Made by a program: the position numbers and the translations under genes. Of a DNA stretch of 64,000 bases, positions 25,649-36,551 are shown piece by piece; positions within the stretch are counted from its first letter, which is position 1; the number at the start of each line of letters is the position of its first letter. The DNA is taken from the NCBI GenBank assembly GCA_014905825.1, contig JACGCN010000021.1, positions 744,001 through 808,000 of the forward strand, read 5' to 3'. The notes beneath the pieces are model-generated. The model ran no database searches. It had not been told where the DNA came from and saw only the letters and a program-made list of their open reading frames with translations. Origin of the DNA: Lyophyllum atratum. Taxonomy: Eukaryota > Basidiomycota > Agaricomycetes > Agaricales > Lyophyllaceae.

Positions 25649-27165
25649 TTATTTTTCCCATTGTCGTAAGTTTCCACACACATTGCGACGGTTTGCGTGG
25701 TCCAGACTGTGCACCTGTGTCTTGCAATTATAGCCGTACCTATTCAAAAGGTTCAATATACGGGGTGCCATGGCTATACGCTGCTCTTGGATACTCACCA
25801 ACAATCCTCGGGAATTTGGACGCCATCTACAATGCATGTTCATAGTTACAAGCCCTCTCAATCTTGATCGAAATAGCTTACCTGCTTTCTTACGTTCCAG
25901 AAGCCAAAGATGGAGGTGGCATCGTATGATTTCCTCAAAGCATGGTGCACAAATCCAATCTTGCTTATTCCAGGAGTCATAAGGAGGGGTCCTAACTTCG
26001 TGTATCTCTTCGAGGAATTGTGTATACGAGAAGTGCCGGTCAATAAGTCGTGTGACCAGTGCTATTCCGTCGACCCTGCTCTGGAGCATGGTTCCCTTGG
26101 CTAAATTCCGAAGCCCGTATACAGTTAGGTCTGCGGAAACGCCTTTGAGATAATCCCAACCTGAGGGGTGGATCAATACGGAGCTTCGGGCCTCATAAAT
26201 GCCGGGCAGCCCTCACTTGTTTCGTTCCAAATGGCGAAGCCTTGAATGTTTCTGCCTGCGTCATTGCACTGCTTACCTGTTGAGGGTGTATCAGCCGTGT
26301 ATCAGCCGTGCGCCATCGAAATGTGTTGGGAAGTACTTGCAGGGATCTTGGAAGTACTTGCAGGTATCTTGTTCACCGTGGATAACGTCTAGAATAGACT
26401 TCCAATGTGTAAGGTCATCTGGTGGTGGCTTTATTTTACGCTCTTCCCAAAGTACATCGAGCGGATAGGACATATATTCTTCGAGCACATCCGGCACCAT
26501 CTCGAAGAGCAGATCGCCTACAAGGCAATCGATTGATTGCGTTCGGTACGATTCTAGGATTATAGCCGGACCACATGCGAGAGCAACATCTCCCGTCTCC
26601 AAAAGATCCGCTGCGCAATTAACTGCAGTTAGAGCTGGTCCTGAAAGCCTAGACAGGTATGACGAACGGGATGATAGCTGAGCCTCGGCAGGCCACTTCG
26701 CCACATCTTTCAAGAAGAGACTGACACTATGCAGTGCGCGCAATTCCGAATCTGAGAATTCCTGTAACAGAGTTTTCCTCCTAAGCCTTAGCTCTTCCAG
26801 CTCATCTGAATCAGCAGCTTCATCTGCCGTGTCCTCGTAATCGCTAAGTGGAAACGCTTTGGAGAACAACATCGCCCGATAAACTGCTCTCCGAAAGCGC
26901 CAGGACTCCATCGAATCTAGGACACTGGTTCTAGAAGTCCGGTCTTTGTGTCTGGGATGGGAAGAATTGGAATGAGGATGACTGAGACGCAACTAAAGGA
27001 CGTGCCTCCAACTAAACAGATCTTCCAGTGCGTTGACAACCTCCGCATTCCTTGCCAAATCCTGACATTCTTCGTTGGTAATTGGAGACACCGGATCACT
27101 TTCCTGCCAAGCACGGGGTGGAGGAGTTTCTGAAGAATCTGTCTCAGCATCATTATCCAGGTCAG
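25649..27165 (-). pseudogene. F-box-type protein A, 3' part, split by the Copia insertion
   Basis: The downstream part of a basidiomycete multicopy gene whose 5' part lies at 49300-49515. Minus-strand reading across the removed insertion gives RVLRYSDLDNDAETDSSE without a break. Later blocks are SWRFRRAVYRAMLFSKAFPL and YMSYPLDVLWEERK. The C-terminal signature IPEDCWYGYNCKTQVHSLDH is formed after two introns. Additional damage is present: an 11-bp tandem copy of GGCTGATACAC at about 26287-26308 introduces a TGA. An 18-bp in-frame duplication (CKYFQDP/CKYFPTH) lies just upstream. A similar paralog is at 51492-52370. The molecular role is unknown beyond the F-box-like start. Confidence 0.8.
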
Positions 27166-27475
27166 TGTTAGGAATTGACTTGTACAAGGCCGGCAAAAGT
27201 ATGACGTACCGAGGACGGGTTTCCCGCGTGCTCGGTAAGCATGCGCGATCGTGTTACTAATAATAGAGCTCCGCGTTTTCGACACCGACCGTCGAAAACT
27301 GTTTTCTATTCAGTAGAACGGAACTGCTTATTAAACCACTTACCAACCACTTACCAACCACTTACAATTTTACTTGAAAATTTACTTTTAGAATACTATA
27401 AAAGCAGCTTGTAGATAGCAGCAATAAACCACTCGTTTATCATACAAACGTGCCTGAAGTCTACAAACTCTAACA
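27166..27475 (+). repeat. 5' LTR of Copia element
   Basis: 310 bp, with TG...CA termini inside TGTTAG...CTAACA. It contains three units of CCACTTACCAA at about 27336-27365. The third-copy boundary region is where both later insertions entered the 3' LTR. Confidence 0.95.
27397..27404 (+). promoter_or_regulatory. LTR TATA box
   Basis: TATAAAAG lies 79 bp upstream of the LTR end and is repeated at 49221-49228 in the 3' LTR. It is the likely core promoter element for the retroelement transcript. Confidence 0.6.
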
Positions 27476-27487
27476 GGTTATGGGCCC
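27476..27487 (+). other. Primer binding site, half-tRNA type
   Basis: GGTTATGGGCCC directly follows the 5' LTR. Its complement, GGGCCCATAACC, matches the anticodon stem-loop of eukaryotic initiator tRNA-Met as I recall it, not the tRNA 3' end. This implies priming by a cleaved 5' half-tRNA, as described for Drosophila copia. The same 12 bp follow the 5' LTR of the gag-only element (44854-44865). Confidence 0.7.
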
Positions 27488-27609
27488 CGCTTGCGCTAGC
27501 GCTTACAACTCAGGCACTCCACAACGACCTCACTTCACATTTGAGCAACACATCACATTTACATCCCTACTACCCACTACACCAGCTCGACACAAACCCC
27601 ACTACCACT

Positions 27610-27936
27610 ATGACTACTACAGGCAACAACCCCCCCATCTGGGCTGAAGAATACAAGTTCGACGGCACCAACTTCGTAGGATTCAAAGGCCGCATCCTCG
27701 TCACCACCAGACTTCGCGGCGCCCTCGGATACCTCGAGGGAAAGATCACAAAACCCACCGCACTCCCAAGTAGCGCACTCCCGCCTGAACCTACCGAATG
27801 GGAATCAAACTCCCCATCCCTCGACGAATGGAACAAACGGGATGCGTGGGTCCTCGCCCTTATCACCTACAACTGCAAAAACCCCATGGGGTACGGCATC
27901 AAGATGGACGGCACAGGAGCTGATGCGTGGAAATCG
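27610..27936 (+). pseudogene. Copia gag, N-terminal part, cut by KDZ insertion
   Basis: Begins MTTTGNNPPIWAEEYKFDG and shows the early gag pattern (FVGFKGRILVTTRLRGALGY, then WNKRDAWVLALITYN). It is interrupted after DAWKS; the reading frame resumes at 40412 once one copy of GGAAATCG is ignored. Gag and pol were therefore one continuous frame in the ancestor. The start Met follows a leader of about 120 bp after the primer site. Confidence 0.85.
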
Positions 27937-28187
27937 CACTTCAGGCAGCCCCTAGAGATACCTTCTTAGGGTAGTTGGTCCCGCTGTGAAAGACTAGCCT
28001 AACAGGGTCTGGGACCATGGTCTGGTCCCAAGCAATCTGGTCTTCCCACACTTAAGGAGTGGGCTTCCCAGTTTGGGACAGCCCAAGCTGTCCCAACAGG
28101 CTATGGTCTTCCCATCTCAGGTCTTGGGCTGGACCAAAGGTGTGGGCAAGACCAGATATGTCACGTCACGCTTTGTGGTCCTGCCCA
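27937..28187 (+). repeat. Left terminal inverted repeat of KDZ element
   Basis: 251 bp, matching the complement of 40153-40403 with about three differences. Its inner part contains GTGTGGGCAAGACCAG, the same core as the subterminal arrays. Confidence 0.95.
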
Positions 28188-28535
28188 GCCTGTGTGGTCC
28201 TGCCCAGCATATATCATGCATATATTATTAGTGATACACTAGGTTACAATATAACGCTTTGAAATTTCTCTTGCCAAAATGCTGGAGAGATGTCTAAGGG
28301 GACTGGGTGCTGTGATCAAGAACTTCAAACAGGTTACAGAACTAGAGATACATTTTCATGTTATTTGTTAAACTGGTAGAGCCATTATGGCAACAAACTA
28401 TTCTAGAGTTTGGAAAGGACATCTTTATAGTCTTCCAACACCCTTCCTTCCTTTGTAGTTATTGATAGCATGTTATGTACAAGTAAAAATAGTTTACAAG
28501 CATTCCCGATATATAGAATGTGTATAGACAAGTAT

Positions 28536-28812
28536 GGGCAAGACCATGGGAGGTGGTGGGCAAGACCAGAGAAAATGTGGGCAAGACCAGGGGGCGGTGG
28601 GCAAGACCATGGCAGGATGTGGGCCGGACCAGGGATGCGGTGGGCAAGACCAGGGGGCGGTGGGCAAGACCAGCGCGGAGGCAGTGGGCAAGACCAGGCG
28701 ACGGTGGGCAAGACCAGGGAGGAGGTGGGCCGGACCAGGGATGCAGTGGGCAAGACCAGGGAGGAGGTGGGCCGGACCAGGGAGGCGGTGGGCTGGACCA
28801 GGGCAGGAGGTG
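28536..28812. repeat. Left subterminal array of GTGGGCAAGACCA units
   Basis: About 14 imperfect, irregularly spaced units with the core GTGGGCAAGACCA (variants GTGGGCCGGACCA, GTGGGCTGGACCA). The units are joined by short G-rich linkers such as GGGGGCG or GGGAGGAG. Long spurious open frames in several phases are a by-product. It mirrors the right array at 39924-40165. Confidence 0.9.
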
Positions 28813-28883
28813 AGCAACAAGTAGTCTTGCCCAATTTAGATCACCCGGTTCAGGACTAAGTTGATATATTTTCACAATAACTA

Positions 28884-31800
28884 TTACAACTTATCGCGAT
28901 AAGCTGCTGCGATATCGAAGGCATCGAGAGTCTCTACTAGGTAATCATCAACATCAATAACATCATCTCCAATTTCATCATCCTCATCCACTACTGCGGC
29001 CGTTACCTGATCAGCTCTTGCTTGAAGCAGCTCCTCCGGAGTCGGACCCCAATCTCGGAGTGCATCACGACCGGCGTCAAGAGACCGCAGCGGCAATTCC
29101 CATGTCGCGCAAAGACAAAGGAGATCTTGCTTCCTCTGTTCAAATTGATATTTGAGGGGTAGGAAGTCTACAATAAAATGTTAGCCAAGCTAGAAATGTA
29201 AGCAATTGCAAACATACCAGTACTCTCAATTGCCGCAGTAATGACCGTCCACTCTTCAGATGGTTTCAAGAAGAGTCTCTTCTTGAAACCAAAACTGAAG
29301 AGTGCGTCGTTCGTGCCGCAGCCGCGCTTCCTCTTCTGTGCATCGATCAAGCTCCAGTCGAGCTTTGATGCCACTGCGCACCCCATCGTCGGATAGCCAA
29401 AGTGGTGGAGTGGGAGCCTTATCAGCAGTGATCAGTGATGCCATTGTTTTGCAAAGCTTATTGTAGTCGCGCGCCAACTGCTGGACACTAGGATCACGTC
29501 TCCGAACCGATGCCTCAGTGTGAGCATGGATCTTTTGCTCTGTACGGTAGTTAGATTTTGTGAGACTGAGCGAGCAACTTGATGACGTACCGTTGACTTG
29601 TTTGCGAAATGATCGCTCAACCCGATCCATCTCAAACTTCCTTGCCCGCAGTCGCTCGCAAAGCCGGACCTTAAGTGCAAGCGCGTTCATACGGGCAGCA
29701 ATAAATGAATTGCCAAGTAGTTGGATCAATTCGGCGCGATCATCGACCCCAAGAGCACGCTCCTGGTGCTTGAGTCTAAGTTCGGTGTCATGCAGCTTTG
29801 GGCGCGCAATAGCCAACTGCGCCTCGACGCCACTGATTGCGACAGTGTCCGCCGATGGGTCTAGAATCTCGTCTTCGAGATTGGTGACGCGTTGCTGCAG
29901 AATGTCACGTGCTTTCCGTAAGCGGATGGCCTCCTCGACTGCATTCTTGCCTTGGTTCTTAGAGCGACCTGCAGTAACGTCGTGAGACTACATCTAATAT
30001 TAGGGCTCCAAATGACTTACGCGGCAGGGGTTTCGTTTGGGCTTTTACTTGGGCGTCCCACTCACGGCGAAGGCACGCTTCGGTTTGTCCAGCCTCTTGC
30101 AGCGCCGTCTCCGCAGCTTGCCGTTTGTCTTTACAATGTCGGGAGCGCCGTAGTAGCCAGTTTGCAAGCTTGGCTAGACTTTGTTTATCAGCCTGTTGCA
30201 CCTGTCTGTCGAGTGTATAGATCCGCTGATGATACTGATAATGACATGTCAGAAAGTACAAACAAACTCGCTATGGAAAGACTTACACCGCATACTCGTA
30301 GATAGGCGATGAGCTTGCTGATTGAGTGCCAGAAGCGCTCGCATCCCTCGCCATCTGATAGACCGAATCCCAAGCATTTTTGTGGATGATAGATGACCTG
30401 ACAGGCCCATTGGTGACCGAATGCATGGAACACGGAAATCGCAAAGGATATGCGATTGATATGACGTTTGAGAAATTTCCAAAGGACACAGCTTCTCTCG
30501 AGCTGGCAGGCAATGTCGTAGAGAAGTCCGATGCGGAAGGCTAGCGGGAGGTGTTGAAACAAGGTCTCAATGAGGACCAGAGCGTAGTGCTGCTTCTCTC
30601 CAGCTGATCGCATATTCACGATCCAGAGGACACGGTCGTGGCGGCAAAGCATGGCCATCAGAGCAGTGTCATCAAAGAACTGGGTGCTAGCCTTGACTCG
30701 AGCATCATCGGCGGCGGTGAAGCCAGACTCGCAACTATCGAGTACTGACTTTGGTACACGCAAGGTCTCTTCGTACTTGTCAACCTCATCGTTCTGCTGC
30801 CGACTTCGTTTGGGTGGCTTTGGTGCCTTCGGCGGGCGAACCCTCTCGACGTACTGAGCCATGCGATCTGCATCGGATTCGGGCACGAATACAGTCCGCG
30901 GATGAGCGCGCTCCGGGTCCCGCGCCTGCTTGTTCCGTTTCTGGGTGAAGCAAGCATCAATGCAAACTATGGCATCTGGACTGCCTGGGCTATCGAGGAT
31001 GTCAATGAACAGTCATGGCCGACAAGAAAGACACTCACTCTGTATCAGCACATCGGGGGAACTCGCCACCAAAACAAAGGGGGCACCGAGCGCGCAAGTA
31101 ATCACTGGGCCGCTCACGAGGCGTGGGATGTGGGAAAGGTTGGGAAGGAACGGCGACAGGATGTTCGTCTTCGAGATCTGCTGCTGGCCGTCGCCTCTTA
31201 GGTGCGGTACGTAACGGAACGGGGGTTTCCTCGTCGTCGACGTCTTCAACCGTAGCTTGTCGAGTTGGTGTTCTTGGATTTGAGGATGGGGCTGGCGGGG
31301 CGGAGCTACGTGAAGGAGATGGAATGGCGGAAGTGGGGATATGGTCTCTGCCGTCGTTGGTGTCATGTTCCAGCGATGGACAGTCTTCTTGAGCACCGTC
31401 GTGAAGGCGCGTGGCGGCCTGCCGGGCCTGCGACAATTTACTATCCACATACTTCGTGGTGGCATCCTGAAGCGTGTTGTACCACTGAAGCGCGTTGGAG
31501 AACCGCCGCCGTAGTGAATCCTGGCGGTACGATACGAGCATGAGATTAGAATGATCACGAAGAGTGAGAAAACTTACTTGTGTTGTGAGCTTATAGCCTT
31601 GAGGACCGAGGAACTCCTCAGCGGTCTGGCACCACGCCGTGATATTCGGTGGCATATGGACGAAAAGTCGGGTGACGAAGTCGAGAACTAGTAGGTCCAC
31701 AGCCAGAGTTGGAGCCACGGGCGAGCAGGGAAATAGGCCTCGGTTCATCAGCTGCACTGCCGCAGGGGAACATTCGCATATCTGGACGCTAAGAGATTCG

Positions 31801-32382
31801 AGAGCTATGAGACACTGTTAGCAGAAGCCAATCCCAAGGAAAGACTGGTAACTCACTCGAAAACCGCAGCACGACCATATCCAACTTCCTACCCGGACTA
31901 CCACACGTGCACCGCAACTCGGATTCGGCACGCAGCCGCAAAGACTGTGTCTTACTGAGAACCTCCATATAGGGAGGAATCAAGGCAGGAATGACCTCCG
32001 TGAGCCATCGCTGCGACTGATTTGCCCTTTTCCTTCGGTGGCGTGACTGCAGGGGATCAAAGCCAGGGGCAACGGTGGAGTCGAACATGACATCAGGCTC
32101 GAAGTGAAAGGGATCTGCATCGTCCAGGTGATCTGCGACCGGAGCACGACGTGTTCTGCCGTCGAACGGGCGGTCACCAGCGAAGCCTATTTGCCCCGGT
32201 ATCCTTGGCAGATTGGGGTGCTGGATGAGCGTATCTCCACCAGAGAGGTACACCAAGGGACGAATACCATCGGGACGCGTAAGGTGGTGAGGACGACCCG
32301 GTCCAGGGACTGGTGTGTATGATTTAGGCGTGCGCGGGCTTGACGCCGCGCTCTTGATTGATTTGGGGAGCTTAGGACGCAT
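28884..32382 (-). CDS. KDZ transposase with CxC1-type N-terminal cysteine cluster
   Basis: Predicted to excise and integrate the 12.5-kb element. It starts MRPKLPKSIKSAASS and runs through about eight exons; I did not fix every border. The N-terminal part carries the cysteine cluster (ELRCTCGSPGRK, QICECSPAAVQLMNRGLFPC, PNITAWCQTAEEFL) named CxC1 in KDZ transposases. A disordered segment follows, then RCPLCFGGEF and a DACFTQKRNKQ motif. The catalytic core includes RIGLLYDIACQLERSC, RISFAISVFHAFGHQWACQ and GFGLSDGEGCERFWHSIS. The C-terminal third is coiled coil (RKARDILQQRVTNLEDEI and similar), ending with an acidic tail. No internal stop was seen in the exons that I traced, so it may be functional. 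Confidence 0.88.
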
Positions 32383-32565
32383 CGCAAGCGGAGAGGGCAA
32401 CAGAGATGGCGAGACTGCGAATGGTAGATACAGTAGAATAGTGACATAGGACGCGCTGCCACTCCACGCTCGCGAGATATCCAACAGCCATCCCCTATCG
32501 GCTCAGTGGCGTTCGGCAGTTCCAAACGCGGATGGCCACCCGCCTGCCCATTGTTTCCCATATCC

Positions 32566-32691
32566 GCGTGGCCGCCACATCAATTTCTCCAATGAAGGAG
32601 AACAATGACTTGCTCCGGATATACGAATGCGTGGCCGCCACATCAATTTCTCCGATGAAGGAGAACAATGACTTGCTCCGGATATACGAAT
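32566..32691. repeat. Two tandem 63-bp repeats
   Basis: The unit starting GCGTGGCCGCCACATCAA occurs at 32566-32628 and 32629-32691 with one visible difference. It lies 184 bp upstream of the transposase ATG and 130 bp beyond the NGN/KOW stop, so it may be transposase promoter sequence. Confidence 0.9.
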
Positions 32692-32820
32692 GACCGGGAT
32701 TATCCTCCGTTCACGCCAGCCCCACTCGAAGAGTGAGGCGGGGGAAGTTGTAAAACGTGTCTCATTATAAATGGTATACATACGACGTAACTGGTATATA
32801 CAATGTATTGTAGACAAGGC

Positions 32821-35402
32821 TCAAGGACATATGACTACTAAGGTGCTCGTGGCCAGGCGAATGTAAGTCTTGGAGTCTCTCTTCATTGTACGGTCGCGAA
32901 CAACGCATTGGTCCTTTCCGAATTCCATGACCACGAACTCCTTACCCATCCAAACACCATCGAGAGCGGTAACCATTTCACCCTTGATTTCCGGCCGAAT
33001 TGGACGTACATACTTGTCCGGCACCAAGAGCCTTTCCATATGGATTAGAACTTTAGCTTGATTGCCTTCAGTCCCGATCCACAGTCCCCGTTTGTCCTCG
33101 TAATCCCCGTTTTTGAAACCGGGGTCACGAAGAACAGCCTTGGTGTTGTTGATTTGGACTTTGATTCGTTTGCCGGCGAAAAGGGGTGATTCCATCCAAG
33201 GGCTGTAAGCTGTGCAAAAGAGCTGATTAGATAGTCAACGAGAAGCAAATGGGAATACCATACGGAAGGACGAATTTGCACTTGGAGTTCGAGAGGAGGG
33301 ATCCCATGCAGGGCTGAATGCCACACTGGTGCCGGGCGGGAGGGGCGTTGATGGCACAAGAGGAAGGGTAGACTGGGGTATCACCATCCCCGATAATATG
33401 GATTGCCGGCGGGTCATCTCCTCGATGCTCAATGGCGTGAAATGGGAGTCGTTGCTAAGTAGCGGTCAACATATTTCTATACCGAGTCGACGAAACATAC
33501 ATTAACGTTAGATGCGAGAGGCTGATGCGTTCCTGTCTCATCATCGCTTGAACTTCAATAAGGACATTGTTGCCTTCTAAAGTAGACTTGATGATGGCTT
33601 CGTAGGCCTTGAGCTGGTGGTTTCTCATGACTCGAACATGCCGCCCGACGAGATGACGATGAGGATCCTTCGGAACCTCAAGTCTGGAGTTGTGATGCGA
33701 AGGTTCGCCTGAGTGCGTTATGAAAGGTAATTCGAAGAATTGAACGCAATTGTACGGGACTTGCATCTGTGTAAATGACGTGAGATGGATACTAAGCAAA
33801 AGTAGGTGAAAGGACTGACATGTTTCTTCGCCTTATGATCGTACAACGTCAGCATTTCCGGTGTCACAGCTACCACCCACCCCGTTGAACCTGAGAGTGT
33901 TCCGATGGTGACCTTGACTTGGTCCCCGACACGGAAATCCTTTCGTAGGGAGTCAATCGATACCGCCAACTGCAATTTATCTGGTACTGTACGAATAACA
34001 GCTTCGTTGCCAGTCAGACTTTCGACTACGCCGAAGACACCCTGCGACTCCCCGTTCGCAACTATAACCGAGTCCCCGAGTACCAATTGATGCCTAGACA
34101 TCATCTCCAAGGTTCTTTGAAAGACATCTCGAGGAATGCAGCGAGCGTTTCGAAAGAGAGCGATTTCGTCCGAAGTCGGTATGGCTTCCTCTGGATAAAA
34201 GTCGTTCGTGACGAATGACAGGTATCCATCCAAGTAGACTGCACCCTTGAACAGCAGAACTTGATTCCTCCTCTCGACCGACTTCTCTCCCCAGACCCCT
34301 ATGACTTTCTTCTCATCGAACAGCGCCTGATCCGGACGACTACTTCGTGGACGTTTCACAGGACGAGTCAGCCTGCGCTCTAGTCTGAGCCGAGGAACGA
34401 CCAGGACATCAGCGCCGTATGTACCCCCCCCGTGTTTGAACTCCCGAACGTAGGCTAGATCACCTTGATACGGGTGCCGTGAAAGCCGTACCCAAGACTG
34501 GTTGCGAGGCGTGAATAATGTCGGCTCCTTTATCCAGACCGACGCATCCTCGGGGGCAATGATGTGCATCCGCTGTGGGTAGACATTGGATACTTCTTGA
34601 CATGCTGATTCGACGTCGCTGACGGTGGTAGCCTCGATGACAATCCAGCCGGGATGAGAAACTTCGCCGACGATGGACTTTACCGCCCAGCGACACCCAC
34701 CTCGGATGATTTTAGCCATCAAGATGAAAGCCGCCGTTTCTTCATAGCCCGGCTGCGAAATGGTCAGTAACCAGTACAACATATGACTTCAATAAACTGA
34801 CCTTCACCGCTACCCTCCACAACTGCGGCCTTGGGACATCCAACAAACTTTCGTCGTCAACATAATCGTGCTTGTTGTCGTGCTTGTTGTCGTGCGCCCG
34901 TTCGTGAGCACGAGTCAAAAACGACATCCAGTCGCCTTCAGCGGACGCGCGAATATGCTCACAATAGAGCAGGCGGTGGGAGACGCGACTGTCGGCAACT
35001 ACGGGTTCCTGTTCCTCCAAGAAATCATCTAAAGGGCGTTCTTAGTGGTCTGTCTCGGGGACACTGTATACAGTACGCACCTAACTCCTCATCATCATCG
35101 TCTTCCTCACTCTCGTCGTGTACCTCGGCCTCCAGGCTCAGAAATCGCCTCACGTCCTGCTTCGTGCCGTGTGAGTATGGATTTTGAGGCCTGGCATGAC
35201 TTGTCGCATACCTCCTCGATGCGCGGGCGCTTTTGACCCGTTCGTTGGGCGTCTACTGACTTCTGTAGTAACATTGAATACATTTTTATTGACTGCTCAT
35301 GAAGTTTCTTACTTCACCAATATCGTCGTGCATGTCTTCATTTGACAACATTTTGCCGTCGTTAGACCCAGCGACGACGGCATCCACTTCATTAGAGTCC
35401 AT
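32821..35402 (-). CDS. NGN/KOW-domain protein (Spt5-like), transposon cargo
   Basis: A multi-exon gene beginning MDSNEVDAVVAGSNDG at 35402. An acidic N-terminal region (DESEEDDDDEEL) precedes RPQLWRVAVK and GYEETAAFILMAKI. The next block, WAVKSIVGEVSHPGWIVIEA with VSDVESACQEVS, has the NGN-domain pattern of Spt5/NusG. KOW-like segments follow: WVRLSRHPYQGDLAYVREFK, LVLGDSVIVANGESQGVFGV, FRVGDQVKVTIGTLSGSTGW and LVGRHVRVMRNHQLKAYEAI. A Pro-rich stretch (TPLPPGTSVAFSPAWDPSSR) recalls the C-terminal repeat region. The tail from 33195 ends at 32821. True Spt5 is an RNA polymerase elongation factor; this copy is diverged and lies inside the KDZ ends. Whether it supports transposon transcription is unknown. 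Confidence 0.82.
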
Positions 35403-36551
35403 CCTACTATAAAATACTGTCTATTCTAAGTGTATTAAACGGCCATAGGGACGGCGGGCAGGGATGGTAGTGGTACCACGTCAAGAGCGAAATATTCTAA
35501 GTCCGGCCAGGCGCCATCAGTTGGCGCAGCACGTTTGTTTAGGGTAGACATTTAGCACGTGCTGTCCCAAGGTGTCGCACCACAAATGCAAACCTCGGGC
35601 CTTCGGGACGCCAGGCGCGATGGGTCTGGACACGTGGCAGGCCCAAGCTGTCGCATCACAAATCCAAACCTCGGGACTCGGGACGCTGGGCCAACACCAC
35701 GTGCCAAATGTCTACCCTAAACAAACGTGCTGGGCCAACTCGTCACTCGACAAGTCCAAACACTCACTCACCTCTTGACTCCGCACCACCACCAGCCCTC
35801 CAAGTAGACTACAATAGACTACATTACCGTACACTACGTTAGAAATAGCTACCGTATATCAATCTATGTTACATTTTGCAACGCTGGTGGACTTAGGGTG
35901 AAAACTACATAGGATTTATTAACTTGTCACTGAAGGAATAGAGCACTGTAAGTCAGTGAATTAGAATAAGCTGAGGGAAAGCTGACAGGTACCTGGCTAA
36001 TAGGACATATCAGAACGGCGGCGTCGAGTGCACGATGCTGAATGGGAGGGGAATATGAGAATGGGTAAGTACGCGTGCTGATTGACCGACTTCATGAAAC
36101 TTACCAGAAAAATTGGTAGACTTGGCGGACTGAGGATACTGGGGACCAAGTGAGTACTCGCCTTTGGCGTTAAATTGCTAGAGCTCACCGACGATAGGAA
36201 CGATATGACTTGCGATCAGAGGACGATGGCTTAGCAGTAGCAGGTTGGGGGAACTGCTCGACGGCCGAGACTTGCGCTCTATTTAAAAGGTTCGTAGTGG
36301 CCATGTCTCGACGCCATTGTTCTTAACCGACAATTATGCTAATTTAGGAACCGCGACTCGGGTGGAACATCGACGTTCGCATTGGCCTGGCCAGGCGCCT
36401 AAAAAGGGAGATAATGGGAATCATGTTGGCCAGTGGTAGTAAGCGATCGCGTGGTACGTCCCAGTCCTCGTCCCCCCCCCACCTTTCACTTTCTTGCTAC
36501 CCCACATCTCAATTCTACACTCTACAGTTACATTCAACCTACCCTACATCT
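35403..36551. promoter_or_regulatory. Divergent control region between the two cargo genes
   Basis: Separates the starts of the NGN/KOW (minus) and HMG-like (plus) genes. Inverted arms CAGCACGTTTGTTTAGGGTA at 35528 and its complement ending at 35732 enclose two direct repeats of about 40 bp (35571-35611 and 35647-35687; core CACAAATNCAAACCTCGGG). The rest to 36551 has no gene that I can support. Confidence 0.6.

Noticed and set aside
28459..28875. Several overlapping open frames over the GTGGGCAAGACCA array
   Set aside because: All phases are open because the repeat unit lacks stops; the products are Gly/Pro/Trp repeats without family likeness.
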